Position numbers and translations under genes: made by a program. From assembly GCA_021186555.1 (NCBI GenBank), contig JAJKFL010000011.1:35720923-35784922 (forward strand): a stretch of 64,000 bases of DNA. The letters are read 5' to 3'. Origin of the DNA: Reticulitermes speratus. Its lineage: Eukaryota; Arthropoda; Insecta; Blattodea; Rhinotermitidae. Of this stretch, positions 11,441-23,506 are shown piece after piece. The notes beneath the pieces were generated by a model. That model was not told the origin of the DNA and did no database searches. It saw only the letters and a program-made list of their open reading frames with translations. Positions within the stretch are counted from its first letter, which is position 1. Each line of letters opens with the position of its first letter.

Positions 11441-14132
11441 ACCATAGTACTCTTCACCGTACAACAGGCAGTACCATAGTACTCTTCACCGTACAACAGG
11501 CAGTACCATAGTACTCTTCACCGTACAACAGGCAGTACTATAGTACTGTTCACCGTACAACAGGCAGTACCATAGTACTCTTCACCGTACAACAGACAGT
11601 ACCATAGTACTCTTCACCGTACAACAGGCAGTACCATAGTACTCTTCACCGTACAACAGGCAGTACCATAGTACTCTTCACCGTACAACAGGCAGTACTA
11701 TAGTACTCTTCACCGTACAACAGGCAGTACCATAGTACTCTTCACCGTACAACAGGCAGTACCATAGTACTCTTCACCGTACAACAGGCAGTACCATAGT
11801 ACTCTTCACCGCACAACAGGCAGTACCATAGTACTCTTCACCGTACAACAGGCAGTAGCATAGTACTCTTCACCGCACAACAGGCAGTACCATAGTACTC
11901 TTCACCGCACAACAGGCAGTACCATAGTACTCTTCACCGCACAACAGGCAGTACCATAGTACTCTTCACCACACAACAGGCAGTACTATAGTACTCTTCA
12001 CCGTACAACAGGCAGTACCATAGTACTCTTCACCGTACAACAGGCAGTACCATAGTACTCTTCACCGTACAACAGGCAGTACTATAGTACTCTTCACCGT
12101 AAAACAGGCAATACTATAGTACTCTTCACCGTACAACAGGCAGTATCATAGTACTCTTCACCGTACAACAGGCAGTACCATAGTACTCTTCACCGTACAA
12201 CAGGCAGTACCATAGTACTCTTCACCGCACAACAGGCAGTACCATAGTACTCTTCACCGCACAACAGGCTAGTACCATAGTACTCTTCACCGCACAACAG
12301 GCAGTACCATAGTACTCTTCACCGCACAACAGACAGTACCATAGTACTCTTCACCGCACAACAGGCAGTACCATAGTACTCTTCACCGCACAACAGGCAG
12401 TACCATAGTACTCTTCACCGCACAACAGGCTAGTACCATATTACTCTTCACCGCACAACAGGCAGTACCATAGTACTCTTCACCGTACAACAGGCAGTAC
12501 CATAGTACTCTTCACCGCACAAGAGGCAGTACCATAGTACTCTTCACCGTACAACAGGCAGTACCATAGTACTCTTCACCGCACAACAGGCAGTACTATA
12601 GTACTCTTCACCGTACAACAGGCAGTACCATAGTACTCTTCACCGTACAACAGGCAGTACTATAGTACTCTTCACCGTAAAACAGGCAATACTATAGTAC
12701 TCTTCACCGTACAACAGGCAGTACCATAGTACTCTTCACCGTACAACAGGCAGTACCATAGTACTCTTCACCGTACAACAGGCAGTACCATAGTACTCTT
12801 CACCGCACAACAGGCAGTACCATAGTACTCTTCACCGCACAACAGGCAGTACCATAGTACTCTTCACCGCACAACAGGCAGTACCATAGTACTCTTCACC
12901 GCACAACAGACAGTACCATAGTACTCTTCACCGCACAACAGGCAGTACCATAGTACTCTTCACCGCACAACAGGCAGTACCATAGTACTCTTCACCGCAC
13001 AACAGGCAGTACCATATTACTCTTCACCGCACAACAGGCTAGTACCATAGTACTCTTCACCGTACAACAGGCAGTACCATAGTACTCTTCACCGCACAAC
13101 AGGCAGTACTATAGTACTCTTCACCGTACAACAGGCAGTACTATAGTACTCTTCACCGTACAACAGGCAGTACCATAGTACTCTTCACCGTACAACAGGC
13201 AGTACCATAGTACTCTTCACCGTACAACAGGCAGTACCATATTACTCTTCACCGTACAACAGGCAGTACCATAGTACTCTTCACCGTACAACAGGCAGTA
13301 CCATAGTACTCTTCACCGTACAACAGGCAGTACCATAATACTCTTCACCGTACAACAGGCAGTACCATAGTACTCTTCACCGTACAACAGGCAGTACCAT
13401 AGTACTCTTCACCGTACAACAGGCAGTACCATAGTACTCTTCACCGTACAACAGGCAGTACCATAGTACTCATCACCGTACAACAGGCAGTACCATAGTA
13501 CTCATCACCGTACAACAGGCAGTACCATAGTACTCATCACCGTACAACAGGCAATACCATAGTACTCTTCACCGTACAACAGGCAGTACCATAGTACTCT
13601 TCACCGTACAACAGACAGTACTATAGTACTCTTCACCGTACAACAGGCAGTACCATAGTACTCTTCACCGTACAACAGGCAATACCATAGTACTCTTCAC
13701 CGTACAACAGGCAGTATCATAGTACTCATCACCGTACAACAGGCAGTACTATAGTACTCTTCACCGTACAACACGCAGTACCATAGTACTCTTCACCATA
13801 CAACAGGCAGTATCATAGTACTCTTCACCGTACAACAGGCAGTACCATAGTACTCTTCACCGTACAACAGGCAATACCATAGTACTCTTCACCTTTACAA
13901 CAGGCAGTATCATAGTACTCTTCACCGTACAACAGGCAGTACCATAGTACTCTTCACCGTACAACAGGCAATACCATAGTACTCTTCACCGTACAACAGG
14001 CAATATCATAGTACTCATCACCGTACAACAGGCAGTACTATAGTACTCTTCACCGTACAACAGGCAGTACCATAGCACTCTTCACCATACAACAGGCAGT
14101 ACCATAGTACTCTTCACCGTACAACAGGCAGT
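11441..14132. repeat. 32-bp minisatellite, about 84 copies
   Basis: Uninterrupted head-to-tail 32-bp unit starting accatagtactcttcaccg. Two common variants differ at one base (ccgTacaac or ccgCacaac) and occur in blocks. Rare 33-bp units contain ggctagt (near 12267, 12428, 13037). The rare marker gtaaaacaggcaat occurs at 12099 and 12677, 578 bases apart, which fits a duplicated 18-unit block. There are no spacers, so it is not CRISPR. The unit resembles a single-copy segment of the Penelope-like element at 16840-16875. Confidence 0.97.
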
Positions 14133-14491
14133 ACACTTCGCTCCCCACACATGCCTTTAATACCACGATCCCACACGCCAGCACTTCCACAATCTACTAT
14201 CTACAGTACTTTTACAATTTTACAACTTTTAACGAGTCTTTTTACAAGATTTTAACTTATAATATATAAGTTTTAAAGTGCCGTTAGAATATTTAAAATC
14301 ATTTGTTTGAAGTGACTGTAGCTTTTAGCAAAAAAAAAACCCTGACGATGATCCTCGGATCGAAACACGTGTAGGGGTACAATTTTAACAATTTTAATAA
14401 TAAAGCTACATAAAAAGTGGTTCTAGTGTGCATCAGTTGGTCTGTAACTTAATTTAATGTGACGAAGATGCACGGTGTCAACAGTGTGAAA
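14133..14491 (+). mobile_element. Penelope-like terminal repeat, right part
   Basis: Continues directly from the minisatellite and matches 16870-17224: ctttaataccac, cacgccagca, cttccacaatctac, acaagattttaactta, the ribozyme-like block, cacgtgtaggggtacaattt, aataaagctac, gtgcatc, and a terminal gatgcacggtgtcaacagtg. IR intron 3 sequence resumes at about 14492. The left arm seen in the second copy is absent here. Confidence 0.65.
14339..14378 (+). ncRNA. Candidate hammerhead ribozyme (degenerate)
   Basis: CTGACGA at 14342-14348, a GATC-CTCG-GATC hairpin, GAAA at 14362-14365, then a short AC-ACGT-GT stem and a predicted cut after GTA at 14373. Compared with the 17 kb copy the free core position is C instead of T and the loop differs by one base while the stem is kept. 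Stem I is only about 2 pairs and one U is extra before stem II, so activity is uncertain. Confidence 0.45.
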
Positions 14492-14775
14492 TTTGTAATA
14501 CTGAAATAATTAACACACCAACTCCATGAGACACAGCTACTTATTACAACTTAAAATTTGCTCAACAAATCAAGAAATTATACCAAATTCCAAAGCTCAT
14601 TACCAAGTTTATAAAGTCCCACCACTGGGAACAAAACGAATAATTGCAATAGACTCGATGCGGATTAAACAACTGTTACATAATTTAATGTTAAAGCATG
14701 TGGTACACCTAGATATCACTATCATGTAAAGGGTGAATGCAGAACAATATTGACAGGACTGGTGATTTTTTTCAG

Positions 14776-15488
14776 GCTGTAAACGTAAATAGATCGTCTC
14801 GTGTAGAAGAATATGTTGAAGAATTATGGACCACATTGTCGGAAATAAATATAACGTAAGTAACAATACTGTATCCTAATAAATATTTCTGTCCGATGGA
14901 AATGTAGAGATACAAGTAAATGGAGAGTCGAGGATAATGTGAAGAGGAAAAAGCGTCGGCTCACATTTGAATCTGAAGAAAAATCATAGAATAGGTGGAA
15001 ACTGGAACTTTCTTGACCTAGTGCACTGTGGGTTAAATTTTCCATGGTAAGGTTCGGCGTATAAAATGCACAGGGAAAATTTCGGCGCATATTCAATAAA
15101 ATATTTGCCTATAAAAAATCTTCAGATGTACCTACCAATTATACAACTTACAGTACACTGCAATTACAAAATCTGGAATTATTTTTATCTAGATATAGGC
15201 TCATTGAAACCAGGAATAATAAAATTATTCAATATAAGCTCTCAGTGTATAACGATGCCGTAAATACGATTTGTAATATTCTCTACAGCAATTTTAAGTC
15301 CTTTCACTTATCTTAAGCACTGTGTTCCACGAGACGGATTCATACGGCTCTAAGTCTGGTAACGGGTCGTGGAATGGAATGATGGCGCTGGTAAGCAGTG
15401 GGGTGGCAGACATTGGTATCGCAATGTTCGCAGCGACGACGGAAATATCTGAAGTTGTGGCGTTCACAGATGCAATAGATTTCTTAAG
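14776..15488 (+). pseudogene. IR unit 1 exons D and E (ligand-binding S1)
   Basis: D 14776-14855 and E 15318-15488 join in phase: VEEYVEELWTTLSEINI then TTVFHETDSYG, SGNGSWNGMMALVSSGVAD and FAATTEISEVVAFT. Both are open. E is 171 bases, as in unit 2; unit 4 has 144. The arginine that normally contacts the ligand alpha-carboxylate in glutamate-receptor relatives is isoleucine here. Confidence 0.82.
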
Positions 15489-16616
15489 GTAAGAAAAAGT
15501 GGTTTAAAGTAAAAGGGTTACTTCACTCTAGGAGCTAAGGGAAGAATTGAGTGCACGCGCCATTTTATGGTGTAGATGCGCCACTGTTTCTTATATAATC
15601 AATTAACTCGCTTTGGGTACAAGAAGAGTTTACTGTTGTGATGGATTTTTAAATTAATCTTAAAAATGAATCTTATAAGAAATGAATTTAAATGGCGGCT
15701 GAAAGAACTTTGTTATTTGTGGACGCATCTACTTTAAATTAAGAGAAAGTAGGTAGGTAAGAGCTTGACGTCATTTCGTCACTTGAATAAAAAAACAAGT
15801 GACAAATGCAAACGTGTGAACTCTGTACCATGGTTTGTGCTAATCAATTCTATGCAGAAGAGGCCACAACTTACACATGATACTAGCCTCGAAATTTAAA
15901 AGAGGCTTTGAATGGAAAAAATCCACGATAAAAAAGAAAGTTAAAAATTTTTAAAAAATAAATTCTTAATTTCAAAATTTTCTTCAAATTTTTATTTGAA
16001 GAAAATAACTATCCAGTGATTGACCAGCAGAATAAAAATAGTCGGTAGGACGTCTCCGTCTACCTTCTGTGTAATCAAGGATTACATTACTGTACAATAA
16101 GTTTTATGATGAATTTGATGTGTCTTTGTGCGACCTCTCCAAATGCTGCTTCCGTCCGCCACTAGCTGAACCATATGTGGGTGTCAAGTTGCCTGCAGCC
16201 TGCCGACACACTACGCTACCAGCGCAGCCCAGCACACTGGCACGGTACTATATCTAAACATCAGCCTGCCTAACTTAACGAAAACCTAACATCGCGACCT
16301 AACAACACGATTCACTGGGGGGGTTGAACAACAGCAAGAACAACACACAAAAACAAGAAACACTTCCTTAATTATGTAGTGATATCTCTTAAATACAGGC
16401 TGCCAACTTGACGCTTACATGCTATAAAAAACCCTACGACTCGAAATCATACCAAACTCCGACTGATACGGAGTGGCTGTTGTAATTCTAAATGATTCAG
16501 CCAGCGACCCTTATTGAGCGAGAAACAGCAGGCAACGCGGCTGTTTACAGGTACGGTGTTTGTGACAAATTTATGGCTCTAAATTCTGGGACATATTTTG
16601 CGCTCCAGAAACAAAT
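15489..16616. other. Unit 1 intron after exon E, no gene
   Basis: No exon F was found. AT-rich, with a slightly more GC-rich patch at 16130-16330. Confidence 0.5.
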
Positions 16617-16703
16617 TCAATGGCATTAAATTAAGTTATAAACCAACAGATGCACACTAAAACCACTTTTTAAGTAGCTTTATTATAAAATTGTTAAAAT
16701 TGT

Positions 16704-16748
16704 ACCCCTACACGTGTTTCGATCCTAGGATCATCATCAGGGGGGGTT
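16704..16748 (-). ncRNA. Candidate hammerhead ribozyme, left arm
   Basis: Mirror copy of 17070-17112 on the minus strand: seven C ending in CTGATGA, a GATC-CTAG-GATC hairpin, GAAA, a short ACAC/GTGT stem, GTA cleavage context, then GGGG pairing with the C run. Confidence 0.5.
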
Positions 16749-17069
16749 CCTTGTTAAAAGCCACAGTCACTTCAACATATGATTTAAAATATTTTATCTG
16801 CACTTTGAAACATAAGTTAAAATCTTGTAAAGGATTCACTCCACCGTAGTGCTCCTCACCGCAGAAAACGTACTACACTCCGCTCCACGCAAAAACATTT
16901 CATATGCTTTTAATACCACACGCCAGCAGTTCCACAATCTACAATCTACAATGTTTTTATAATTTTACAACTTTTAGCGAATCCTTTACAAGATTTTAAC
17001 TTATGTTTCAAAGTGCAGATAGAATATTTTAAATCATATGTTGAAGTGACTGTGGCTTTTAACAAGGAA

Positions 17070-17112
17070 CCCCCCCTGATGATGATCCTAGGATCGAAAC
17101 ACGTGTAGGGGT
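17070..17112 (+). ncRNA. Candidate hammerhead ribozyme, right arm
   Basis: Core CTGATGA 17076-17082 and GAAA 17096-17099 enclose the hairpin GATC-CTAG-GATC (with one extra U). A minimal stem III AC-ACGT-GT follows, with predicted cleavage after A17107. Stem I pairs GGGG 17108-17111 with CCCC inside 17070-17075. Minimal type I hammerheads with tiny stem III are known from Penelope-like retroelements. The assignment rests on motif order and pairing; no energy calculation was done. Confidence 0.55.
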
Positions 17113-17237
17113 ACAATTTTAACAATTTTATAATAAAGCTACTTAAAAAGTGGTTTTAGTGTGCATCTGTTGGTTTATAACTTAATTTAATATGACGAAG
17201 ATGCACGGTGTCAACAGTGTGAAATCAATGGCATTAA

Positions 17238-19244
17238 TTAATTTCACGAAACAGAATTTTTGTTGAAAAATTTAATAGTCAAACAATTTTTACAAACCCT
17301 ATTCAGGAAAGTCTATGGCTGAACCGATTAAATCAGTCCATCTCCTGAGATTTCTACTGTAAGATCCATTTTAATATTATCCCTCTTTTTCTGCGCTTAG
17401 TTATCCAAAGACGTGCATTAACGTTACTCTATTTATACCAATATATTCCGTATTCCTGAATTCCTGGTAATATCCCACGTATATTATCTTGAATAATCAC
17501 CTTAACTGTATTTGTTGAAGGGTAGAATTTACGTAATTTTTCTAAATATTAACGCCGTTCGCTAAGCGGAAAAGTTATCAGAAATTTAGACCCGTATTTT
17601 GAAATGGGAATGAAAGGCATTTTACTGTGCTGAAGGTTGGTAATTCAGAGACACGTCAACTGTACTGCAGGTGTTTAACCTGAAGGGCTTACGACGGAAA
17701 ACTCTGACGTAATGTCAAAACAGAGAAGAATACTTGGAATGTCGGCGTGTATTATGTGACCTGACTGCGGAGTAATGGGGTTCTGTTTTGTGGTCGTAAA
17801 ACTAAATACATGTCACTGCAGCATTACTTTTAGGAAGATCTAAAGTCCTCAGGGGTATGACGCCGTGTGGATTGGTGAATAATTATAGATATTTATGACG
17901 AGTTCGGCTGCTCAATCTTTAGCGTTCAAACAGTCCAAGAAGATTGGACTACTTGAACCGTGAAGATAGAGGGAGACAAGGACTCCGAAACGTCTGTTAA
18001 TTATTTATTAATCCACGCGACGTCAGAACCCGGCAAACTTTAATCTTCATCAAAATCAATGCAAGAATGTAATGTCTTGTCACATTGCACACGTGATTAA
18101 AACTACGAAATTTAAAGAATTTAAATGATAAATATAATTTTGGTTTTCTTTTAGTTAAAATGAATGAAAATATCCTTCTAAGCAATTAACACTCTTTATA
18201 TAATTTTGTCTGTTGTTTTCTGTCTTGCCGTCTAATTATTAATACTTGAACAACCTACTTTTCAAATAGACGGCCTGCTCCTTTCGAAATTATAACTTAG
18301 AAAGACAAAATATTTTTACGTTAAAGCAAACCTATTTACAACCCGGTCTTTTATTCGTGTCGTATATGTATTACGAATCATTTTTGAAGCGTTAATTGCG
18401 TTTTTCATCTCCAAGTTTAGAATGTGTTAGGTTGTAGTGTAATAATTTACAGAATTTGGATATTACTTATTAGGCCTTATCTCTGTGAATTCCGAAGGAA
18501 AAAACTTGCACCGAAGTTGCTTGGATCTAATGTTACAAGTAATTTTAAAAATTTTGTGTTCTATGGGGCAGAATTTATGAATCACTACGCAATTGACGTT
18601 CACCAAAAATTGTGAATTTAAGACGTGAGAATTAGATAAGATGACCGAAGTTACGAAACTTAAACGTGAATGCTGAATTGGTTACATACTGAGCATAATT
18701 GGTTTTCTGGGATTTTGGAAAGATTTTGTAAATTCTAAACTTTGCGTTTAATTTATGGAACATACTGTGGTATTAAATTAATGTAGAAATTAAATGCTGA
18801 AAATAAGTTTTTCTTCTTAATAAAATTAAAAGGCAATTATGAAAAATTTTTCATCTCTCGAAAATACTAAAATAAATTTCTGCATTTGCACGCGCTTCGC
18901 TTTAAAACAAAAATAACACGAAATCTAACTGTTGAAACCTCCTTCACATATAACCAATTCGCTACACTCCTTTCACTAAGTATACCTCATTTGACGGCGA
19001 CTTGCACTGTTACCCGCTGCACTCAAGCGCACACACAGCTGTCCGGACGATTACTGACTTCAGCCTGACCAGAACAAGTACTGCAGCCCTTGAGGATGTT
19101 TCGATGTTCAATTGTCTCTACCACGTCATCCCCTATTGGCAATTGTATGTACTATTACCACTTGCAACGTAAGAAGCCTATGACTTTTTTTACCAGGTCT
19201 TCAGTGTACATGTATTTTACAAACAACTTTATTAAAAATATTTT
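17238..19244. other. Unit 1 intronic/intergenic DNA, no gene
   Basis: AT-rich sequence. Open frames (for example 18424-18615) are short and unsupported. IR exon F was searched for by its PSSSD..WDRY and FYIHACFCQQG words and not found. Confidence 0.5.
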
Positions 19245-19542
19245 GGCCGTGCCATGGCTCAGGCGGTTAGTCGCCGACCTCTCACTGCGGGGGACCAGGT
19301 TTGATCCTGGGTCAGTCCATGTGGGATTTGTGGTGGACAAAGTGGCATTGGGACAGGATTTTCCCCTAGTACTTCGGTTTTACCCTGTCAATTTCATTCC
19401 ATCGGTGCACCATTACTTGTAAAAATGAAAAAACTGATCATCTTTCTCTTCATCTTTATCACAAGCTTTACACAATAAGCCTTAAGGCTGCGGTGCGTCC
19501 GTAGCATCTGCTGCGGGGCCCTTCTCCGCAAAAAAAAAAAAT
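19245..19542 (+). mobile_element. tRNA-derived SINE (family 3), plus strand, with A-tail
   Basis: Head tggctcaggcggttagtcg (A box) and caggtttgatcctgg (B box). The body contains ggatttgtggtggacaaagt and cattgggacaggattttccc. The tail aataagccttaaggctgcgg, tgcgtcc ends in an A run. Relatives in minus orientation lie in intron 1 of the receptor units (33860, 41690, 59420). Confidence 0.85.
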
Positions 19543-19949
19543 AAATTTATAATTACATCCACATATTGAAATTCATGAAGGTGATCTATATCGTTCCTTT
19601 AGTTACCGTGTATTAAACTCGATATGTTTTGCGTCATAAATCGAAATAAACAATAACAAAACAGGAAATAAACATTCAATTCGACGTAGCTCAGCAGACA
19701 TTTGCACCTGTCTACAACGTGCAGTTTTGCAGTCCAGACAATCCCACGTATAGCTACAGATGTAACTATTTAAAGACACACATCTTTGTCCTTTTAAATT
19801 CTCACGCAGTGATTATTTGTTTGTGGTGTTAAGACCAAAGGGTCCAGGACGTCATGTGGACCGAAGGGGAAGGAAGTTATAACAGCAGAGATGTGGAACT
19901 TGCTACTTATACTAATCCTTATCGAATATTAGTAGCATAATCCAATCAA

Positions 19950-20212
19950 TGCGTCGATCCCAGTGGCCGTGCAGTCTAAGGCGTGGGTCTACGGCCGTTC
20001 GCTCGCTGGGATTGTGGGTTCGAATGCCGTCGGTGACATGTATGTCTATCTCTTGTGAGTGTTGTGTGTTGTCATTTAGAGATCCCTGCGACCGGCTGAT
20101 CACTCGTCCAGAGGAGTCCTACCCAATGTGGTGTGTGTAAAGTGTGTGATAGCGAAACCTCGATAATGAGGAGGCCTAGGCCCCCAAGGGCTGTCGAGCC
20201 ATAGAAATAAAA
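19950..20212 (+). mobile_element. tRNA-derived SINE (family 4), plus strand
   Basis: Target duplication aatccaatcaa at 19939-19949 and 20213-20223. Head cagtggccgtgcagtctaag and tgggttcgaatgccgtcgg are the polymerase III boxes. The body contains agtgttgtgtgttgtc, cgtccagaggagtcctaccc and gggctgtcgagccatag, ending in an A-rich tail. The same family sits in minus orientation at 62980-63243. Confidence 0.88.
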
Positions 20213-20598
20213 AATCCAATCAAGGCCCATGAGATTGGCGGGACATGTAACATGTCTGAAATATAAAATAACTTCTTAGAACTCATTGTCTAAAAATTTG
20301 CCAACAGTAATGCGAAATTTATTGCTTATCAAAGTTGTTACAAGATAATTTTATGCTCCTCTTTTGTAAGCAACAAATGATGCTATATTATTGCTAACTT
20401 ATTAGACAATAACTTAATAATAATGCACAGTGCAAATAACGATGTGAATTTTTATAGAAATTTTTAGTTTGAATATTAATTGTAACAATCTCTTGAGAAA
20501 CTTTTGTGTAGACGAAAGGAATGATAACATTGGGAGAAATCTTAAAATAATTTGCGATTATGTTGACTAGTAGATTGCAATAGCGGATACATATACAG

Positions 20599-20811
20599 TC
20601 GGATGAAGTCAAAAACACATCTGGGCGAATCGTGATCTTTACAGCATACGTGATGTCATACGTATTACTGGCTGCATATTCGGCCTTCCTGACTTCGAGC
20701 CTGGCCGTGCAGCTCCAAGATGTGCCCTTCAGGGATCTTCAGGGAATTCTGAACGACGGTTCCTATAAGCTGGGTGTCTTAGAGAATAGCTTCATCTTCA
20801 ATGTGTTTGAT
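20599..20811 (+). pseudogene. IR unit 1 exon G (TM2 and start of S2)
   Basis: Encodes DEVKNTSGRIVIFTA, LLAAYSAFLTSSLAVQ, PFRDLQGILNDGSYKLGV, matching units 2 and 4. Compared with them it has lost about five bases at the acceptor side, so phase no longer fits exon F, and the donor tttgct|gtatga has become tttgatata. Confidence 0.8.
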
Positions 20812-21576
20812 ATATTATGCACAAAATATTAGTGATAATATTACTTGTAAGGAGTTGGCTGGGGGATGATGGAGTGAAGTGTTTAGACGAAAAGCACGCA
20901 CTTAAAAGGGATTTGAAATTGTCTATTACGTGAGAGTTGACTGAATGTTTGAATGCATTCTCATCAGATTAAACATTATTAAAAGAGGCACTCCTATTTG
21001 GCTGTTCCAAGGTGATCCTACCAGAGGTCACGCCATACCAACTGCAGTCATATACAGTTATAGTGAGCTAAGCTAGTAAGTAAGCCGGTCACAATTGTAA
21101 CTACATGTAATAAATTCAACAATGTTTATGAATATAATTCTTGTGCTCTGATATTCGCCCTTCTTCAACTTAGAACTTCCTGTATCACGTGCACTAAATG
21201 TTTAAATATTTTCAGTTCTTTTGTTTACATAGGGCATATTAGGGAACCCCAAGTTTTACAAAAATCGGGAAGGAACTTCAAACTTTTTTTTCTGGAAATT
21301 GATGTGAAGGACTCTCCATACTGAGGGCCCACGTGTATTATGAGACATTCTACAAAATATAGTAATTCAGTATTTGTGCACCCTCGCTGTAGGTATGTGT
21401 CATTTACGATACTAAGAAAACAGCGATTGTTTCCCTACAAATAACCAAGCAAAGACTCGATTGAGTTAGTTTTAATCCCAGCCATATTTTATGAAGTATT
21501 TTCACTTTATACGAATAGGCAATTTATTTACTTACAAGGAAATGATGCATTTAAACACATAAAAGTTTTTTTTCAG

Positions 21577-21838
21577 AGGGCCACTGAAGGAACTGAGAGT
21601 GTCGCTTATAGAAAGCTGATAGCGCCCTTCAAACACGACATGCCTCTCTCGCATTTGGCCGGTTTAAGAAGGGTCTGTGTCGACCACAATTATGCTTATA
21701 TCGGCTCGAACTTCTTCAGCAATTATTTTTCACGAACGTTGTCCTGTCAAGTGGTGCCACTTCCAGAGACTAACTACCCGGAATCATTGGCCTTTATAGC
21801 CTCCAAGAACAACCTTTCAAGGGACTCATCAACTGGAG
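21577..21838 (+). pseudogene. IR unit 1 exon H (S2)
   Basis: Begins AGG GCC ACT GAA after a tttttttcag acceptor and ends at the gtgaga donor. Encodes YRKLIAPFKHDMPL, GLRRVCVDHNYAYIG and SCQVVPLPET. One base is missing relative to unit 2 near 21812, so the SKNN-PFKGLINW end is read out of frame. Confidence 0.85.
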
Positions 21839-22068
21839 GTGAGATACTAAATTATACTTATCTATTTCTGAAGGACATATTATTTTTACTTCCTTCCAAA
21901 ACGTCCAAAATCAGAAGCACATTCACCTATTCTGAGGTCCACGTATTGTAAGTTGAGGTCATCGAAAATTCCTCAAAGACAACTTTGTGTAATCCCAATT
22001 CGTAGCGTGAATGAAACGGGAATCTAAGAGTAAAAGGTACGATAGCGCAACATCTAATGTCGTAAATA

Positions 22069-22880
22069 TTAGAAGGCCATAGAGGCGTACGCTCTGAGCT
22101 GCGCTGTCCTCTGATGAGGACAGATGCCGCAGGTGATAAACTGCAGACCAGGCGATTCGGGCGCGGAAGCAGCTCATTTAAATAAGAGAAGGCGGTGGCG
22201 AGAAGTATGGGGTGAACAGACCCACTCTTACTCGTATCCCCTTCGATGAACCCGATCAAGCGGCTGTGCGACTGTCATACACTCTGAATGAGGACAGCTG
22301 TAGCTCTGAGCTTGCGCTGTCTCCTATGAGGACAGATGGTGCAGTGCCAAACTGCAGTCCAGGCGACTCTCGGGAACGCAGCGGAAGCAGCTCATTAAAA
22401 TAAGAGAAGGCGGTGGCGAGAAGTAGTGGGGGTGTGAACAGACCCCACTCTTACTCGAGTATTCCACCTTCGATGAAACTGATCAAGGAACGGCTGTGGC
22501 TGCAGACTTGAATTGAAAGATAAGGTTAGCACAAGCCTAGGGCTGGGTGCGTCGAGCTAATGCCACGGGCCATAGAGGCTGAGCCTAGTTCGCTGTCTCT
22601 CTGATGAGGACAGACTGGCTGCAGGTGCACCAAACTGCAGTCCAGGCGACTGTCGGGACGCAGCGGAAGCAGCTCATTAAAGATAAGAGAAGGCGGTGGC
22701 GAGAAGTAGTGGGGCTGTGAACAGACCCCACTCTTACTCGAGTATTCCACCTTCGATGAAACTGATCAAGGAACGGCTGTGGCTGCAGACTTGATAATTG
22801 AAAGACTAAGGGTTAGCACAATAAGCCTAAGGCTGCGGTGCGTCCGGAGCTAATGCCGACGGGCCCATAGACACAGAAGA
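22069..22880. repeat. Three tandem copies of a SINE-like 250-300 base unit
   Basis: Repeated blocks: ctgatgaggacaga, aactgcagtccaggcga, cgcagcggaagcagctcatt, gagaaggcggtggcgagaag, cagaccccactcttactcg, ccttcgatgaaactgatcaa. The units start near 22069, 22300 and 22568. The last ends with aataagcctaaggctgcggt, gcgtccggagc and an (aag)n tail, sharing its 3' end with the SINE at 19245. The units differ mostly by small insertions and deletions. It lies in the unit 1 H-I intron. Confidence 0.8.
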
Positions 22881-23506
22881 AGAAGAAGAGAAATATTAGA
22901 AAGGAAAGTCAACGTGGATCTAATGTGCAGCATATTGATCACTGTAAATACAGCAGCTGTATTACAGACGTTCGTCAGAGTAGCGCTAATTATAGAAACA
23001 AATGTAACGAAATCTATAGCTTTATGAAATAACTATACCTTCAAATTCGAACCTACAGACACTGTGTCAAGAACAAACTCATAAAACTCCTGTTTTACTA
23101 TTATTTTCACTCTGTACAGATAAACACAACAGTTTCCTGCTTCCTTGTTTTATTATTGCCTTGCGACAAATTTCGGCCCAAAAATCGACATTTAATAACA
23201 TTGTCACATGGCCGATTATGTCAAACTATAAATTGCAGACACAATGATCATTGCTCGAGTTCTGGCATTTCCGGTTCACAACCTCCGCCTAATAAAAAGA
23301 TGTGATAGATGTTTCTCGCTGTTTTACTTGGCCACATCAAGAAAAAATATCTTCCGATATGTTACAGTCACACATTCTCCCACATACACTATTCACAGTC
23401 CCTTATTATTTTGATTTTATACAGCAATACCCTAACATGTTTGTAGTGATTTTTGAAAATATGGCGACATATTCAAGCCTTTAATATAGTTCAATTTCCT
23501 CCACAG

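Larger units (their letters stand above)
16630..17224. mobile_element. 595-bp Penelope-like short element with inverted arms
   Basis: Flanked by a 13-base target duplication tcaatggcattaa (16617-16629 and 17225-17237). Left arm 16630-16837 is the near-exact reverse complement of 16979 to about 17190. A core of about 140 bases lies between. Both arms contain the ribozyme-like block, so it is present once on each strand. The right arm extends about 35 bases further (gatgcacggtgtcaacagtg). No coding capacity: non-autonomous. Confidence 0.7.

Noticed and set aside
11441..14132. Regular 32-bp repeats as a CRISPR array
   Set aside because: Units are directly adjacent with no unique spacers, in an animal genome context, and they grade into a transposon repeat.
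14609..15096. Minus-strand open frames over exon D
   Set aside because: They are antisense to the conserved IR exon and have no homology of their own.
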